Origin: Pseudoxanthomonas sp. J35
GTDB taxonomy: Bacteria > Pseudomonadota > Gammaproteobacteria > Xanthomonadales > Xanthomonadaceae
NCBI RefSeq assembly: GCF_000513995.1
Contig: NZ_AZVB01000004.1
Location: 200,292-264,291, forward strand
Direction of reading: 5' to 3'
DNA: 64,000 nucleotides
Shown: positions 27,473-39,009 of the stretch, piece after piece
How the letters are laid out: each line of letters starts with the position of its first letter
How positions within the stretch are numbered: the stretch's first letter is position 1
Made by a program: the position numbers and the translations under genes
The notes under the pieces: generated by a model
Seen by the model: the letters and a program-made list of their open reading frames with translations, nothing else
Told to the model about the DNA's origin: nothing
Databases searched by the model: none

Positions 27473-30400
27473 ATGCGCCGCTTCAACGTCTCGGCCTGGG
27501 CGCTGCACAACCGCGGGCTGGTGCTCTATTTCATGATCGCCCTGGCGGTGATCGGCGGCTGGTCGTACCTGCGCCTGGGCCAGAGCGAGGACCCGCCGTT
27601 CACCTTCAAGGCGATGGTGGTGCGCACGCTGTGGCCGGGCGCCACCGCGGAGGAGGTGTCGAAGCAGGTCACCGAGCGCATCGAGAAGGCGGTGATGAAC
27701 ACCGGCAGGTACGAGTTCGTGCGCAGCTATTCGCGCCCGGGCGAGTCGCAGGTGATCTTCATGGCGCGCGACTCGATGAAGTCGAAGGACATCCCGGACC
27801 TGTGGTACCAGGTGCGCAAGAAGGTCGGCGACATCCGCGCGACCTTGCCGGATGGCGTGGTCGGGCCGTTCTTCAACGACGAGTTCGGCGACACCTTCGG
27901 CAACATCTACGCCCTGACCGGGCCGGGCTTCGACTACGCCATCCTCAAGGACTACGCCGACCGCATCCAGCTGGAACTGCAGCGGGTGCCGGACGTGGGC
28001 AAGGTCGAACTGGTCGGCCTGCAGGACGAGAAGGTCTGGATCGAGATCGACAACACCCGCCTGGCCACCCTGGGCATCCCGCTGCAGCAGGTGCAGCAGG
28101 CGCTCGAGGGCCAGAACGCGGTGGTGCCGGCCGGCTTCTTCGAAACCCCTTCCGAGCGCGTGCAGCTGCGCGTGGACGGGCCGTTCCGCAGCATCGAGGA
28201 GATCCGCGCCTTCCCGATCCGTGCCGGCGGCCGCACCATCCGCCTCGGCGACGTGGCCACGGTGACCCGCGGCTTCTCCGACCCGGCCGCGCCGCGCATG
28301 CGCTTCATGGGCCAGGACGCGATCGGCATCGCCGTGGCGATGCGCGACGGCGGCCACATCCTGCGCCTGGGCGAGGCGCTGGAGACGCGCTTCGCCGAAC
28401 TGCAGAAGACCCTGCCGGCGGGCATGGAGCTGCGCAAGGTCTCCGACCAGCCCGAAGCGGTGCGCGAGTCGGTGGGCGAGTTCGTGCGCGTGCTGGCCGA
28501 GGCGGTGACGATCGTGCTGCTGGTCAGCTTCTTCTCGCTGGGCTTCCGCACCGGCCTGGTGGTGGCGGTGTCGATCCCGCTGGTGCTGGCGATGACCTTC
28601 GCGGTCATGTACTACTTCGGCATCGGCCTGCACAAGATCTCGCTGGGCGCCCTGGTGCTGGCGCTGGGCCTGCTGGTCGACGACGCGATCATCGCGGTGG
28701 AGATGATGGCCATCAAGATGGAGCAGGGCTTCGACCGCCTGCGCGCGGCCAGCTTCGCCTGGGAGTCCACCGCCTTCCCGATGCTCACCGGCACGCTGAT
28801 CACCGCCGCCGGCTTCCTGCCCATCGCGACCGCCGCCTCCAGCACCGGCGAGTACACGCGTTCGCTGTTCCAGGTGGTGACCATCGCCTTGCTGGTGTCG
28901 TGGATCGCCGCGGTGCTGTTCATCCCCTGGCTGGGCGACCGGATGCTGCCGGACCTGGCGCATCCGCAGCCGCCGAAGCCCGGCAGCTTCGCCGCGCGCC
29001 GCCGCGCCTTCCGCGAGCGCCTGGCCGACCGCTGGCCGCAGTACGCCTTCGTCCTGGCGCCGGCGCCGCTGGACGCGCAGCACCACGATCCGTACCAGCG
29101 CCCGTTCTACGTGCGCTTCCGCCGCCTGCTCGACGCGTGCCTGCGCCGGCGCTGGCTGGTGATCGGCGTCACCACCGGCCTGTTCGTGCTTTCGCTGGTG
29201 ATGTTCCGCTTCGTGCCGCAGCAGTTCTTCCCGGATTCGACCCGGCCGGAGCTGATGGTCGACCTGGAGCTGGCCGAAGGCGTGTCCCTGCGCGCCACCG
29301 AGGCCCAGGCGAAGAAGCTGGAAGGCCTGCTGCGGCAGCGCGAGGACATCCGCAATTACGTGGCCTACGTCGGCACCGGGTCGCCGCGCTTCTACCTGCC
29401 GCTGGACCAGCAGCTGCCGGCGACCAACTTCTCCCAGTTCGTGGTGCTGGCGAAGGACCTGGAGGCGCGCGAGCGGGTGCGGGCGTGGCTGCTGGACGAG
29501 GTCGCGCCGCAGTTCCCCGAGCTGCAGCTGCGCGTGACCCGCCTGGAGAACGGCCCGCCGGTGGGCTACCCGGTGCAGTTCCGCGTCTCCGGCGAGCACA
29601 TCGAGCAGGTGCGCGCGATCGCCCGCCAGGTCGCGGAGAAGGTGCGCGCCAACCCGCACACCACCAACGTCAACCTCGACTGGGACGAGCCGAGCAAGGT
29701 CGTGCGCCTGGAAGTCGACCAGGACCGCGCCCGCGCGCTGGGCGTGGGTAGCGCGCAGCTGGCGCAGTTCCTGTCGGCGCAGCTGTCCGGCTACACCGCC
29801 AGCACCTACCGCGAGGGCAACGAGCTGGTCGGGATCATGCTGCGCGGCGGCGCCGGCGACCGCGAGCAGCTGGAACTGCTGGGCAGCCTGGCGGTGCCGA
29901 CCGGCGATGGCGGCAGCGTGCCGCTGTCGCAGGTGGCGCGCCTGCGCCAGGTGTTCGAGGACGGCATCATCTGGCACCGCGACCGCCTGCCGACGATCAC
30001 CGTCCGCGCCGACATCCGCGACGGGCTGCTGCCGGCGGCGGTGACCGCGCAGATCGACCCGACCCTCGAAGGGATCCGCGCGGCCCTGCCGCAGGGCTAC
30101 CTGCTGCAGGTGGGCGGTTCGGTCGAGGATTCGGCGCGCGGCCAGAACTCGATCAAGGCCGGCCTGCCGCTGTTCCTGATCGTGGTGACGACGTTGCTGA
30201 TGCTGCAGCTGCGCAGCTTCTCGCGCACGGTGATGGTGCTGGTGACCGCGCCGCTGGGCCTGATCGGCGCCACCTGGTTCCTGCTGATCTTCCGCATGCC
30301 GTTCGGCTTCGTGGCCATGCTCGGCACGATCGCCCTGGCCGGCATGGTGATGCGCAATTCGGTGATCCTGGTCGACCAGATCGAGCAGGACATCGCCGCC

Positions 30401-30637
30401 GGCCACGACCGCTGGCACGCGATCGTCGACGCCACGGTGCGCCGCTTCCGCCCGATCGTGCTGACCGCGCTGACCGCGGTGCTGGCGATGATCCCGCTGT
30501 CGCGCAGCGCCTTCTACGGCTCGATGGCGGTGGCGATCATGGGCGGCCTGGTGGTGGCCACCGCGCTGACCCTGTTGTTCCTGCCGGCGTTGTACGCGGC
30601 CTGGTTCCGGGTGAAGCCGGAAGAGGCACAGGCCTGA
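27473..30637 (+). CDS. RND multidrug-efflux-type inner membrane permease
   Basis: A 1054-residue proton-driven permease of the AcrB/HAE superfamily with twelve transmembrane helices and two large periplasmic loops. The proton-relay aspartates are visible in GLLVDDAIIAVEMMAIKME (TM4). The N-terminal FYPGAT-like segment is VRTLWPGATAEEVSKQVTERIEKAV, and TM11 has ALAGMVMRNSVILVDQIEQD. The substrate cannot be predicted; the DEFGDTFG loop suggests the subgroup with a GD(V/T)FG motif rather than classical AcrB. Its outer-membrane partner may be the nearby TolC. Two repeats follow the stop codon. Confidence 0.95.
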   Translation: MRRFNVSAWALHNRGLVLYFMIALAVIGGWSYLRLGQSEDPPFTFKAMVVRTLWPGATAEEVSKQVTERIEKAVMNTGRYEFVRSYSRPGESQVIFMARDSMKSKDIPDLWYQVRKKVGDIRATLPDGVVGPFFNDEFGDTFGNIYALTGPGFDYAILKDYADRIQLELQRVPDVGKVELVGLQDEKVWIEIDNTRLATLGIPLQQVQQALEGQNAVVPAGFFETPSERVQLRVDGPFRSIEEIRAFPIRAGGRTIRLGDVATVTRGFSDPAAPRMRFMGQDAIGIAVAMRDGGHILRLGEALETRFAELQKTLPAGMELRKVSDQPEAVRESVGEFVRVLAEAVTIVLLVSFFSLGFRTGLVVAVSIPLVLAMTFAVMYYFGIGLHKISLGALVLALGLLVDDAIIAVEMMAIKMEQGFDRLRAASFAWESTAFPMLTGTLITAAGFLPIATAASSTGEYTRSLFQVVTIALLVSWIAAVLFIPWLGDRMLPDLAHPQPPKPGSFAARRRAFRERLADRWPQYAFVLAPAPLDAQHHDPYQRPFYVRFRRLLDACLRRRWLVIGVTTGLFVLSLVMFRFVPQQFFPDSTRPELMVDLELAEGVSLRATEAQAKKLEGLLRQREDIRNYVAYVGTGSPRFYLPLDQQLPATNFSQFVVLAKDLEARERVRAWLLDEVAPQFPELQLRVTRLENGPPVGYPVQFRVSGEHIEQVRAIARQVAEKVRANPHTTNVNLDWDEPSKVVRLEVDQDRARALGVGSAQLAQFLSAQLSGYTASTYREGNELVGIMLRGGAGDREQLELLGSLAVPTGDGGSVPLSQVARLRQVFEDGIIWHRDRLPTITVRADIRDGLLPAAVTAQIDPTLEGIRAALPQGYLLQVGGSVEDSARGQNSIKAGLPLFLIVVTTLLMLQLRSFSRTVMVLVTAPLGLIGATWFLLIFRMPFGFVAMLGTIALAGMVMRNSVILVDQIEQDIAAGHDRWHAIVDATVRRFRPIVLTALTAVLAMIPLSRSAFYGSMAVAIMGGLVVATALTLLFLPALYAAWFRVKPEEAQA

Positions 30638-30674
30638 TGGCGGTACTGTGCAGCCGGAGCAACGCCGCTGCTTT

Positions 30675-30713
30675 GGCTACGCCCCGGGTGCGCTTCGCTT
30701 ACCCGGGCTACGC
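30675..30713. repeat. GTAG-type REP element
   Basis: On the minus strand it begins GTAGCCCGGGTAAGCG and closes with CGCACCCGGGGC before GTAGCC, giving a CCCGGGT/ACCCGGG stem. It lies between the converging RND permease and LysR genes and may help terminate both. Its stem sequence differs from the 20708-20785 pair. Confidence 0.75.
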
Positions 30714-30761
30714 ATCTTTTCTGGCTCTTTTCTTACCCGTTGGCCAGCGCCATCGTCCCCG

Positions 30762-30791
30762 CGAATCACGAATCACGAATCACGAATCCCC
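30762..30791. repeat. Heptamer repeat without a cassette gene
   Basis: Three CGAATCA heptamers and a closing CGAATCCCC on the plus strand, the same family as the arms around the four-helix-bundle gene at 1.4-1.85 kb. The LysR stop codon (30780-30782) is read from within it. Confidence 0.8.
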
Positions 30792-31646
30792 GCTCAACAA
30801 CGCCACGAATGCCTGCGCCGCGCGCGAGAGCGTGCGGCCGCCGTGGACGACGTAGCCCAGCTGGCGTTCCAGCTTCACCCCGTGCACCGGCAGCACCTGC
30901 ACCTGCGCGTCGAGCATCGTTTCCGGCAGGGCGCCCCAGGCCAGGCCGACGCTGACCATCATCTTGATGGTCTCCATGTAGTTGGTGGTCATGCGCAGCT
31001 GCAGCGACAGGCCGCGGCGGGTGAAGGTCCCGGCGACGATGCGGTGGGTGAAGGTGCCGGCGTCGGGCAGTACCGCCGGATGCGCGGCGATGTCGGCCAG
31101 CGTCACCTTCGACAGCCGCGCCAGCGGATGGTCCGGCGCCACCGCGAAGCGCAGCGGGTCGTTCCATACCGTGGTCGCCTGCAGCGGCGGCTCGGTGGGG
31201 CCCAGCGTGGTCACCGCCAGTTCGACGTCGCCGTGCAGCACCTGCGCGTAGGCCTGCTCCGAATCGAGGAAGCGGATGTCCAGCGCCACCTGCGGATGCA
31301 ACGCGGCGAAGCGGCGCAGCAGCACCGGCAGGCGGTGCAGGCCGATGTGGTGGCTGGTGGCCAGGCTCAGGCGGCCGCCGATGTGCTGACCGAGGTCGTG
31401 CAGGGCGCGCCGCGCGGCCTCGGCTTCGGCCAGCATCTGTCGTGCCCGCGGCAGCAGCAGGCGCCCGGCCTCGGTCAGCACCACCTGGCGGCCGAGCCGG
31501 TCGAACAGCCTGGCCCGCAGCGAGTCCTCCAGCTGGGCGATGCGCTTGCTGACCGCCGGCTGGGTCAGGTGCAGCTGCTCGGCGGCCGCGGAGAAGCCGC
31601 CGTGCTCGGCGACGGCGACGAATGCGTTCAGTCCGGCCCAGTCCAT
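30780..31646 (-). CDS. LysR-family transcriptional regulator (probable leuCD regulator)
   Basis: A 288-residue LysR-type regulator. The N-terminal winged helix is standard ([45 protein letters not shown], about 5-49), followed by the periplasmic-binding-like effector domain. It diverges from leuC across 145 bases that contain a GGATTCC-N5-GGAATCC dyad with the T-N11-A LysR pattern. I infer control of leuCD, with 2-isopropylmalate or a related intermediate as a likely coinducer. The last codons and stop lie in a heptamer repeat, so the C-terminus (GDS) may have been altered by repeat insertion. Confidence 0.92.
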   Translation of the reverse strand: MDWAGLNAFVAVAEHGGFSAAAEQLHLTQPAVSKRIAQLEDSLRARLFDRLGRQVVLTEAGRLLLPRARQMLAEAEAARRALHDLGQHIGGRLSLATSHHIGLHRLPVLLRRFAALHPQVALDIRFLDSEQAYAQVLHGDVELAVTTLGPTEPPLQATTVWNDPLRFAVAPDHPLARLSKVTLADIAAHPAVLPDAGTFTHRIVAGTFTRRGLSLQLRMTTNYMETIKMMVSVGLAWGALPETMLDAQVQVLPVHGVKLERQLGYVVHGGRTLSRAAQAFVALLSGDS

Positions 31647-31659
31647 CGCGCGCCTCCAT

Positions 31660-31678
31660 GGATTCCTGTTGGGAATCC
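31660..31678 (+). promoter_or_regulatory. Candidate LysR operator upstream of leuC
   Basis: Perfect 7+7 dyad GGATTCC-TGTTG-GGAATCC, which contains the LysR T-N11-A core. It starts 13 bases upstream of the LysR start codon and lies about 115 bases before the leuC ATG, the usual position for autoregulation and activation of a divergent target. Confidence 0.65.
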
Positions 31679-31791
31679 AGAATATGAAGAATATGCATTT
31701 GAGTTATCGATGGCAAGCCGGCACGATGGCCTTCCAGCCGGCGGTGCCGCGCTCCGCGCACCGCCACGCCAGACACGATCCGAGGCAGCAG

Positions 31792-33219
31792 ATGGCCGGC
31801 AAGACCCTGTACGACAAGCTGTGGGAGATGCACGAGGTGACCCGTCGCGACGACGGCTCCTCGCTGATCTACATCGACCGCCACATCCTCCATGAAGTGA
31901 CCTCGCCGCAGGCTTTCGAAGGCCTGCGCCTGGCCGGCCGCCGGCCGTGGCGGGTGGACGCCAACATCGCCACGCCCGACCACAACGTGCCGACGACGAA
32001 GGCCGAGCGCGCCGGCGGCCTGGCCGCGATCGTCGACGAGGTCTCGCGCCTGCAGGTGCAGACCCTGGACGAGAACTGCGACGACTTCGGCATCCTCGAG
32101 TTCAAGATGGACGATGCCCGCCAGGGCATCGTCCACGTGGTTGGCCCGGAGCAGGGCGCGACCCTGCCGGGCATGACCGTGGTCTGTGGCGATTCGCACA
32201 CCTCCACGCATGGCGCGTTCGGTGCGCTGGCGCACGGCATCGGCACTTCGGAAGTCGAGCATGTGCTGGCCACCCAGTGCCTGGTGGCGAAGAAGATGAA
32301 GAACATGCAGGTCCGCGTGGAGGGCAAGCTGGGCCCGGGCGTCACCGCCAAGGACATCGTGCTGGCGGTGATCGGAAGGATCGGCACCGCCGGCGGCACC
32401 GGCCATGCGCTGGAGTTCGCCGGCAGCGCGATCCGCGACCTGTCGATCGAAGGCCGCATGACCCTCTGCAACATGGCCATCGAGGCCGGCGCGCGCGTGG
32501 GCATGGTCGCGGTGGACGAGAAGACCATCGAGTACGTGCGCGGCCGCCCGTTCGCGCCGAAGGGCGCCGACTGGGACGCGGCGGTGGCGCTGTGGCGCAC
32601 CCTGGTCTCCGATCCGGAAGCGCATTTCGACACCGTGGTCGAGCTGCGCGCCGAGGACATCAAGCCGCAGGTCAGCTGGGGCACCTCGCCGGAGATGGTG
32701 CTGGCGGTGGACCAGCAGGTGCCGGACCCGGAGCGCGAAACCGATCCGGTGAAGAAGGATTCGATCAGCCGCGCGCTGAAGTACATGGGCCTGCAGCCGA
32801 ACCAGCCGATCACCTCGATCAGGCTGGACCGGGTGTTCATCGGCTCGTGCACCAACTCGCGCATCGAGGACCTGCGCGCGGCCGCGGAAGTGGCGCGCGG
32901 GCGCAAGGTCGCGCCGACGATCAAGCAGGCGCTGGTGGTCCCGGGCTCGGGCCTGGTCAAGGCCCAGGCCGAGGCCGAGGGGCTGGACAAGGTGTTCATC
33001 GAGGCCGGCTTCGAATGGCGCGAACCGGGCTGCTCGATGTGCCTGGCGATGAACCCCGACAGGCTGGGCGCCGGCGAGCACTGCGCCTCCACCTCCAACC
33101 GCAACTTCGAGGGCCGCCAAGGTGCCGGTGGCCGCACCCACCTGGTGAGCCCGGCGATGGCCGCCGCCGCCGCGGTGGCCGGCCACTTCGTCGACGTGCG
33201 CGAACTGATGTCTGCCTGA
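31792..33219 (+). CDS. leuC: 3-isopropylmalate dehydratase large subunit
   Basis: With LeuD it isomerises 2- to 3-isopropylmalate in leucine synthesis. The 475-residue subunit keeps the aconitase-type [4Fe-4S] ligands C353 (IGSCTNSR), C414 and C417 (GCSMC). Other motifs are [23 protein letters not shown] and the closing [29 protein letters not shown]. The ATG at 31792 gives [16 protein letters not shown]. First gene of leuCD, 10 bases before leuD, divergent from the LysR gene. leuB and leuA lie apart, on the opposite strand. Confidence 0.98.
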   Translation: MAGKTLYDKLWEMHEVTRRDDGSSLIYIDRHILHEVTSPQAFEGLRLAGRRPWRVDANIATPDHNVPTTKAERAGGLAAIVDEVSRLQVQTLDENCDDFGILEFKMDDARQGIVHVVGPEQGATLPGMTVVCGDSHTSTHGAFGALAHGIGTSEVEHVLATQCLVAKKMKNMQVRVEGKLGPGVTAKDIVLAVIGRIGTAGGTGHALEFAGSAIRDLSIEGRMTLCNMAIEAGARVGMVAVDEKTIEYVRGRPFAPKGADWDAAVALWRTLVSDPEAHFDTVVELRAEDIKPQVSWGTSPEMVLAVDQQVPDPERETDPVKKDSISRALKYMGLQPNQPITSIRLDRVFIGSCTNSRIEDLRAAAEVARGRKVAPTIKQALVVPGSGLVKAQAEAEGLDKVFIEAGFEWREPGCSMCLAMNPDRLGAGEHCASTSNRNFEGRQGAGGRTHLVSPAMAAAAAVAGHFVDVRELMSA

Positions 33220-33229
33220 GGCCAAGCCG

Positions 33230-33877
33230 ATGAGAGCTTTCACTACCCACACCGGCCTGGTCGCCCCGCTGGACCGCGCCAACGTCGATACCGACCAGAT
33301 CATCCCCAAGCAGTTCCTCAAGTCGATCAAGCGCACCGGCTTCGGCCCGAACCTGTTCGACGAGTGGCGCTACCTGGACGTGGGCCAGCCCGGCCAGGAC
33401 TGCAGCACCCGTCCGCTGAACCCGGACTTCGTGCTCAACTTCCCGCGCTACCAGGGCGCCAGCGTGCTGCTGGTGCGCGAGAACTTCGGCTGCGGCTCCT
33501 CCCGCGAACACGCGCCGTGGGCGCTGGACGAGTACGGCTTCCGCGCGATCATCGCGCCGAGCTTCGCCGACATCTTCTACAACAACAGCTTCAAGAACGG
33601 CCTGCTGCCGATCGTGCTGAAGGACGAAGAGGTGGATGAACTGTTCGCCCAGTGCGAGGCCACCGAGGGCTACAGCCTGACCGTGGACCTGGCGGCGCAG
33701 ACGGTGACCCGCCCGGACGGCGTGCAGTACTCCTTCGAGGTCGATGCCTTCCGCAAGCACTGCCTGCTCAACGGCCTGGACGACATCGGCCTGACCCTGC
33801 AGGAGAAGGACGCGATCACGGCCTTCGAGGCCCGCCACCGCGCCGCGCAGCCCTGGCTGTTCAATGCCGGCACCTGA
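33230..33877 (+). CDS. leuD: 3-isopropylmalate dehydratase small subunit
   Basis: The 215-residue partner of LeuC, with the conserved start [30 protein letters not shown], the [17 protein letters not shown] substrate loop and the [15 protein letters not shown] segment. It ends the leuCD unit; a CCTCGCCC/GGGCGAGG hairpin follows directly, without a T-run. Downstream lie the converging remains of a serine hydrolase gene and gdhA. Confidence 0.98.
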   Translation: MRAFTTHTGLVAPLDRANVDTDQIIPKQFLKSIKRTGFGPNLFDEWRYLDVGQPGQDCSTRPLNPDFVLNFPRYQGASVLLVRENFGCGSSREHAPWALDEYGFRAIIAPSFADIFYNNSFKNGLLPIVLKDEEVDELFAQCEATEGYSLTVDLAAQTVTRPDGVQYSFEVDAFRKHCLLNGLDDIGLTLQEKDAITAFEARHRAAQPWLFNAGT

Positions 33878-34058
33878 GCCTCTCCCTCGCCCTTCTGGGC
33901 GAGGCGGCCTGTCTGCGCGCCGCTGGCGCCATGCCGTCGGACGCCCGCGTCCTGTGGACGCGGGCCGGTGGTCCGTATGCGCTCCCTCTGCGGAGGTGGG
34001 TCTTTCCTAGTAAGGCGGTTCACGACGTGCGGCATCGCCCCGCGTTGCCGCGCGAGGT
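33878..34058. other. Intergenic region after leuD
   Basis: No gene. Two GC-rich hairpins are visible: CCTCGCCC-TTCT-GGGCGAGG (33885-33904) right after leuD, and CCCGCGTCC-TGT-GGACGCGGG (33944-33964). Neither has a T-run, so termination strength is unclear. Confidence 0.55.
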
Positions 34059-34586
34059 CTACCTGACCGCCGGCAGGAGCTTTTCGGTCAGCAGGCGGAA
34101 GGTGAGGCGTGGGGCATTGGGCACGGTGTAGCTGGTGGTGGTGATGGCCACCACCAGCTTCTGCTCCGGGAACACCCGCACCGTGTTGCCGCCGGTGCCG
34201 TTCATCGCGAACGAATCGAACTCACGGCCCTGGCTGGTCTCGTGGTGCAGCCACCACAGGTATCCGTAGTCGATGCCGTCCTCGATGCGCGCATGCGCTC
34301 GCGTGGACTCGGTCACCTAGGCCGCCGGCACCAGCTGGCGGCCGCCCCACTCGCCGCCGCGCCGGTAGAGCTCGCCCAGCGCCAGCAGGTCGCGGCTGCG
34401 CAGGCCCAGCCCGCCGCCGGCCTGGGCCAGGCCCAGCGGCGAGAACTGCCAGGCCGGCGCCTGGATCCCGAGCGGAGTGAACAGCTTCTCCTGCGCGTAG
34501 TCCTCCTGCAGCGGCCTGCCGACGGCCTCCTGGATCGCCGCGCCCAGCGTGGTGACCCCCGCGATGGAAGCCGGCAGGGGCGGCAC
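34059..34586 (-). pseudogene. Remnant of a serine hydrolase / class C beta-lactamase-like gene
   Basis: Two consecutive frames in the same register, split by one in-frame TAG (34317-34319), together give about 175 residues of the C-terminal part of the beta-lactamase/DD-peptidase superfamily: [32 protein letters not shown], then [46 protein letters not shown]. The N-terminal half with the SxxK nucleophile is missing, and similarity starts about where the Tyr motif would be. The register is continuous with gdhA immediately upstream, with only the gdhA stop between. Truncated and interrupted, so non-functional; the deletion probably occurred when this end was joined to gdhA. Confidence 0.85.
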
Positions 34587-34610
34587 GAGGCGCGGGCTGG
34601 TTTGCCGCGC

Positions 34611-35951
34611 TCAGTACACGCCCTGCGCCAGCATCGCGTCGGCGACCTTCACGAAGCCGCTGATGTTGGCGCCGTCCACGTAGTTGACCGAGCCGTCCTT
34701 GCGCCTGCCATGGCGCACGCAGTTGCCGTGGATGTCCTTCATGATCGCGTGCAGACGCTCGTCGACCTCGGCGTGGTGCCAGGACAGGCGCAGCGCGTTC
34801 TGGCTCATTTCCAGGCCGGAAGTCGCCACGCCGCCGGCGTTGGAGGCCTTGCCGGGCGCGTACAGCGTGCCGGCTTCGAGGAACACGTCGACCGCTTCCA
34901 GGGTCGACGGCATGTTCGCGCCCTCGGCCACGCAGATCACGCCGTTCTTCACCAGGGTGCGCGCGTCCTCGCCGTCCAGTTCGTTCTGGGTGGCGCAGGG
35001 CAGGGCGATCTCGGCCGGGATGTGCCACGGGCGCTTGCCGGGCAGGTAGTCGAAGCGCGGATCGTCGCCGAGTTCGGCCAGGCGGCCGCGGCGCACGTTC
35101 TTCAGTGCCATCACCGCCTCGATGGCTTCCATGTCGAAGCCGTCGCGCGCGTACAGGGTGCCGTCCGAATCGCTGAAGGTGAGCACCTTGCCGCCGAGGT
35201 CGGTGGCCTTCGCCGCCGCGTACTGGGCGACGTTGCCGGACCCGGACACCAGCACGCGCGCGCCATGGGTAGGACGACCGGCGTGGTGCAGCATCTGTTC
35301 GACGAAGTACACCGTGCCGAAGCCGGTGGCTTCCGGACGCATCAGGCTGCCACCGTAGGCCAGGCCCTTGCCGGTGAACACGCAGCCGGCCTGGTTGGAC
35401 AGCTTCTTCATCATCCCGGCCATGTAGCCGACCTCGCGTGCGCCGACGCCGATGTCGCCGGCCGGCACGTCCGTGTCCGGGCCCAGGTGCCGGTACAGCT
35501 CCAGCATCAGCGCCTGGCAGAAGCGCATCACCTCGCTGTCGCTCCTGCCCTTGGGATCGAAGTCCGAGCCGCCCTTGCCGCCCCCCATCGGCAGCGTGGT
35601 CAGCGCGTTCTTGAAGGTCTGCTCGAAGGCCAGGAACTTCAGGATCGACAGGTTCACCGTCGGGTGGAAGCGCATGCCGCCCTTGTACGGGCCGATCGCC
35701 GAGCTGTGCTGGACGCGCCAGGCGCGATTCACCTGGACCTGGCCGCGGTCGTCGACCCAGCTCACGCGGAACTGCAGCACGCGTTCCGGTTCGACCAGGC
35801 GCTCGAGCAGGCCGTCGCGCGCGTATTCGGGATGGCGCTCGAGGAACGGCCACAGGCTGGCCGTCACCTCTTTCACCGCCTGCAGGAACTCGGGCTGGCC
35901 GGGGTCGCGCCGTTGCACCCGTTCGAGGAAATCCTGCCTGGAACCCGGCAT
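34611..35951 (-). CDS. gdhA: NADP-type glutamate dehydrogenase
   Basis: Reductive amination of 2-oxoglutarate to glutamate. The 446-residue protein is the hexameric NADP-dependent size. Motifs: GPYKGGMRFHPTVNLSILKFLAFEQTFKNALTTLPMGGGKGGSDFDPKGRSD (substrate and catalytic Lys), PAGDIGVGAREVGYM and the nucleotide-binding VLVSGSGNVAQYAA. Located 56 bases after leuB in the same direction, so it may be read through from the ilv-leu operon, supplying the glutamate that transaminates branched-chain keto acids. A beta-lactamase-like remnant follows directly. Confidence 0.97.
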   Translation of the reverse strand: MPGSRQDFLERVQRRDPGQPEFLQAVKEVTASLWPFLERHPEYARDGLLERLVEPERVLQFRVSWVDDRGQVQVNRAWRVQHSSAIGPYKGGMRFHPTVNLSILKFLAFEQTFKNALTTLPMGGGKGGSDFDPKGRSDSEVMRFCQALMLELYRHLGPDTDVPAGDIGVGAREVGYMAGMMKKLSNQAGCVFTGKGLAYGGSLMRPEATGFGTVYFVEQMLHHAGRPTHGARVLVSGSGNVAQYAAAKATDLGGKVLTFSDSDGTLYARDGFDMEAIEAVMALKNVRRGRLAELGDDPRFDYLPGKRPWHIPAEIALPCATQNELDGEDARTLVKNGVICVAEGANMPSTLEAVDVFLEAGTLYAPGKASNAGGVATSGLEMSQNALRLSWHHAEVDERLHAIMKDIHGNCVRHGRRKDGSVNYVDGANISGFVKVADAMLAQGVY

Positions 35952-36007
35952 GTCGTACCTCCGCTGCTGGGCGGCGAAGGGCGCGCCGCCCATCGCCGCG
36001 GATGGAT

Positions 36008-37066
36008 TCAACCCAGCCGCTCGATCACCGCGCGGGCGGCCTGCCGGGTGTCGACCGCCTGGCCGGGAGCCGCGAGGTCGGCGGTGAACACGCGGTCGTC
36101 CAGCGCCGCCGAGACCGCGGCCTCGATCGCCGCCGCCTCGGCCTCCAGGCCCAGCGAGTGGCGCAGCAGCATCGCCGCGCTGAGGATGGTCGCGTAGGGA
36201 TTGGCGACGCCCTTGCCGGCGATGTCCGGGGCCGAGCCGTGGATCGGCTCGTAGATTCCCACCTTGCCATCGCCCAGCGAGGCCGAGGCCAGCAGGCCCA
36301 GCGAGCCGGCCAGCATCGAGGCCTCGTCGGTGAGGATGTCGCCGAACATGTTCTCGGTCACCACCACGTCGTAGGCGCGCGGCCTGGACAGCAGGTGCAT
36401 CGCCATCGAGTCGACCAGCTGGTGCTCGAGGGTGACGTCCGGGAACTCCTCGCGGACGATCCGGCTGGCCACGTCGCGCCACAGCCGCGAGGTCTCCAGC
36501 ACGTTGGCCTTGTCCACCGAGGTGAGGTGGCCGCGGCGGCTGCGCGCCAGGGCGGCGGCGCGGCGCACGACGCGCTCGATCTCCTCCACCGTGTAACGGC
36601 AGACGTCGCTGGCATCGGTCGCGCTGCGGGTGCGGTCGCCGAAGTAGATGCCGCCGGTCAGCTCGCGCACGATCACGATGTCGACGCCTTCCAGCAGTTC
36701 GGCCTTGATCGGCGAGGCGCCCAGCGCCGCCGGGTGCGGGCGCACCGGGCGCAGGTTGGCGAACAGGCCCAGCGCCTTGCGGATCGCCAGCAGGCCCTGT
36801 TCGGGCCGTACCCTGGCGTTGGGATCGGACCACTTCGGTCCGCCGACCGCGCCGAGCAGGACAGCGTCGGCATGCTTCGCCGCTTCCAGCGTGGATTCGG
36901 GCAGCGGCACGCCGTGGCGGTCGATGGCGATGCCGCCGATGTCGTGTTCCTGGAAGGCGAAGCTGTGGCCGTGGCGGCGGGCGACGGCTTCCAGGACCGG
37001 CAGGGACGCGGAGACGATCTCCGGGCCGATGCCGTCACCCGGCAGGACGACGATGTTGGCGTGCAT
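36008..37066 (-). CDS. leuB: 3-isopropylmalate dehydrogenase
   Basis: Oxidative decarboxylation of 3-isopropylmalate to 2-ketoisocaproate. 352 residues, with [14 protein letters not shown] at the N-terminus, [41 protein letters not shown] and [34 protein letters not shown]. The start [12 protein letters not shown] is the conserved one. It follows leuA after a 371-base gap that contains a possible small gene, and precedes gdhA by 56 bases. Confidence 0.98.
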   Translation of the reverse strand: MHANIVVLPGDGIGPEIVSASLPVLEAVARRHGHSFAFQEHDIGGIAIDRHGVPLPESTLEAAKHADAVLLGAVGGPKWSDPNARVRPEQGLLAIRKALGLFANLRPVRPHPAALGASPIKAELLEGVDIVIVRELTGGIYFGDRTRSATDASDVCRYTVEEIERVVRRAAALARSRRGHLTSVDKANVLETSRLWRDVASRIVREEFPDVTLEHQLVDSMAMHLLSRPRAYDVVVTENMFGDILTDEASMLAGSLGLLASASLGDGKVGIYEPIHGSAPDIAGKGVANPYATILSAAMLLRHSLGLEAEAAAIEAAVSAALDDRVFTADLAAPGQAVDTRQAARAVIERLG

Positions 37067-37136
37067 TGGGTTCTCGTGTTGGAGGTGCAGGAAAAGAGGT
37101 GCGCGACCCGTTCGTGGCGCGGGGCGGCTTCCGGGC

Positions 37137-37325
37137 TCAACCGTCCGCAGGCGCGGCCTCGCCGGCCGCCGCTTCCAGGTCCGTCTTCGCTGCGGGGGCG
37201 CCGGCATGCGGGGCCGGGGCGCCGTTGTGCGGCCAGGGCGTGTCGGCGGCACGGCGCGCCAGGGCGCGGTGCACGGCGGCGTCGAAGGTCAGCGTGGCGG
37301 CGGGACTGCTTTCGGCGATCGGCAT
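37137..37325 (-). CDS. Possible small hypothetical protein between leuA and leuB
   Basis: A 62-codon frame starting [31 protein letters not shown], with an Ala/Pro-rich second half. I do not recognise it. The N-terminal half has a plausible amphipathic helix ([15 protein letters not shown]). No clear ribosome site precedes it. It is the only sizeable frame in the leuA strand within the 371-base gap, and the GC-rich context makes chance open frames common, so it may not be a gene. Confidence 0.3.
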   Translation of the reverse strand: MPIAESSPAATLTFDAAVHRALARRAADTPWPHNGAPAPHAGAPAAKTDLEAAAGEAAPADG

Positions 37326-37437
37326 CGGGATGTCCGCGGTTGCGGGCGGCGCCGGCGGGCGTCGCGGTGATGGAGAAAGGATGGGCGCGCATGGACCGCG
37401 GCCCGGCGGCATGCCGGGCCGGGGCCGGGTGCCACCG

Positions 37438-39005
<1,568 letters not shown>

Positions 39006-39009
<4 letters not shown>

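Noticed and set aside
26297..30418. 1373-codon minus-strand open frame opposite the RND genes
   Set aside because: Composition is His/Arg/Gln/Ala-rich repeats without domains, typical of an antisense frame of a GC-rich gene. The adaptor and permease on the plus strand have full-length family motifs.
33911..34131. Plus-strand continuation after leuD as a further gene
   Set aside because: The frame is an out-of-phase shadow of leuD running through hairpins, with no start context or family pattern.
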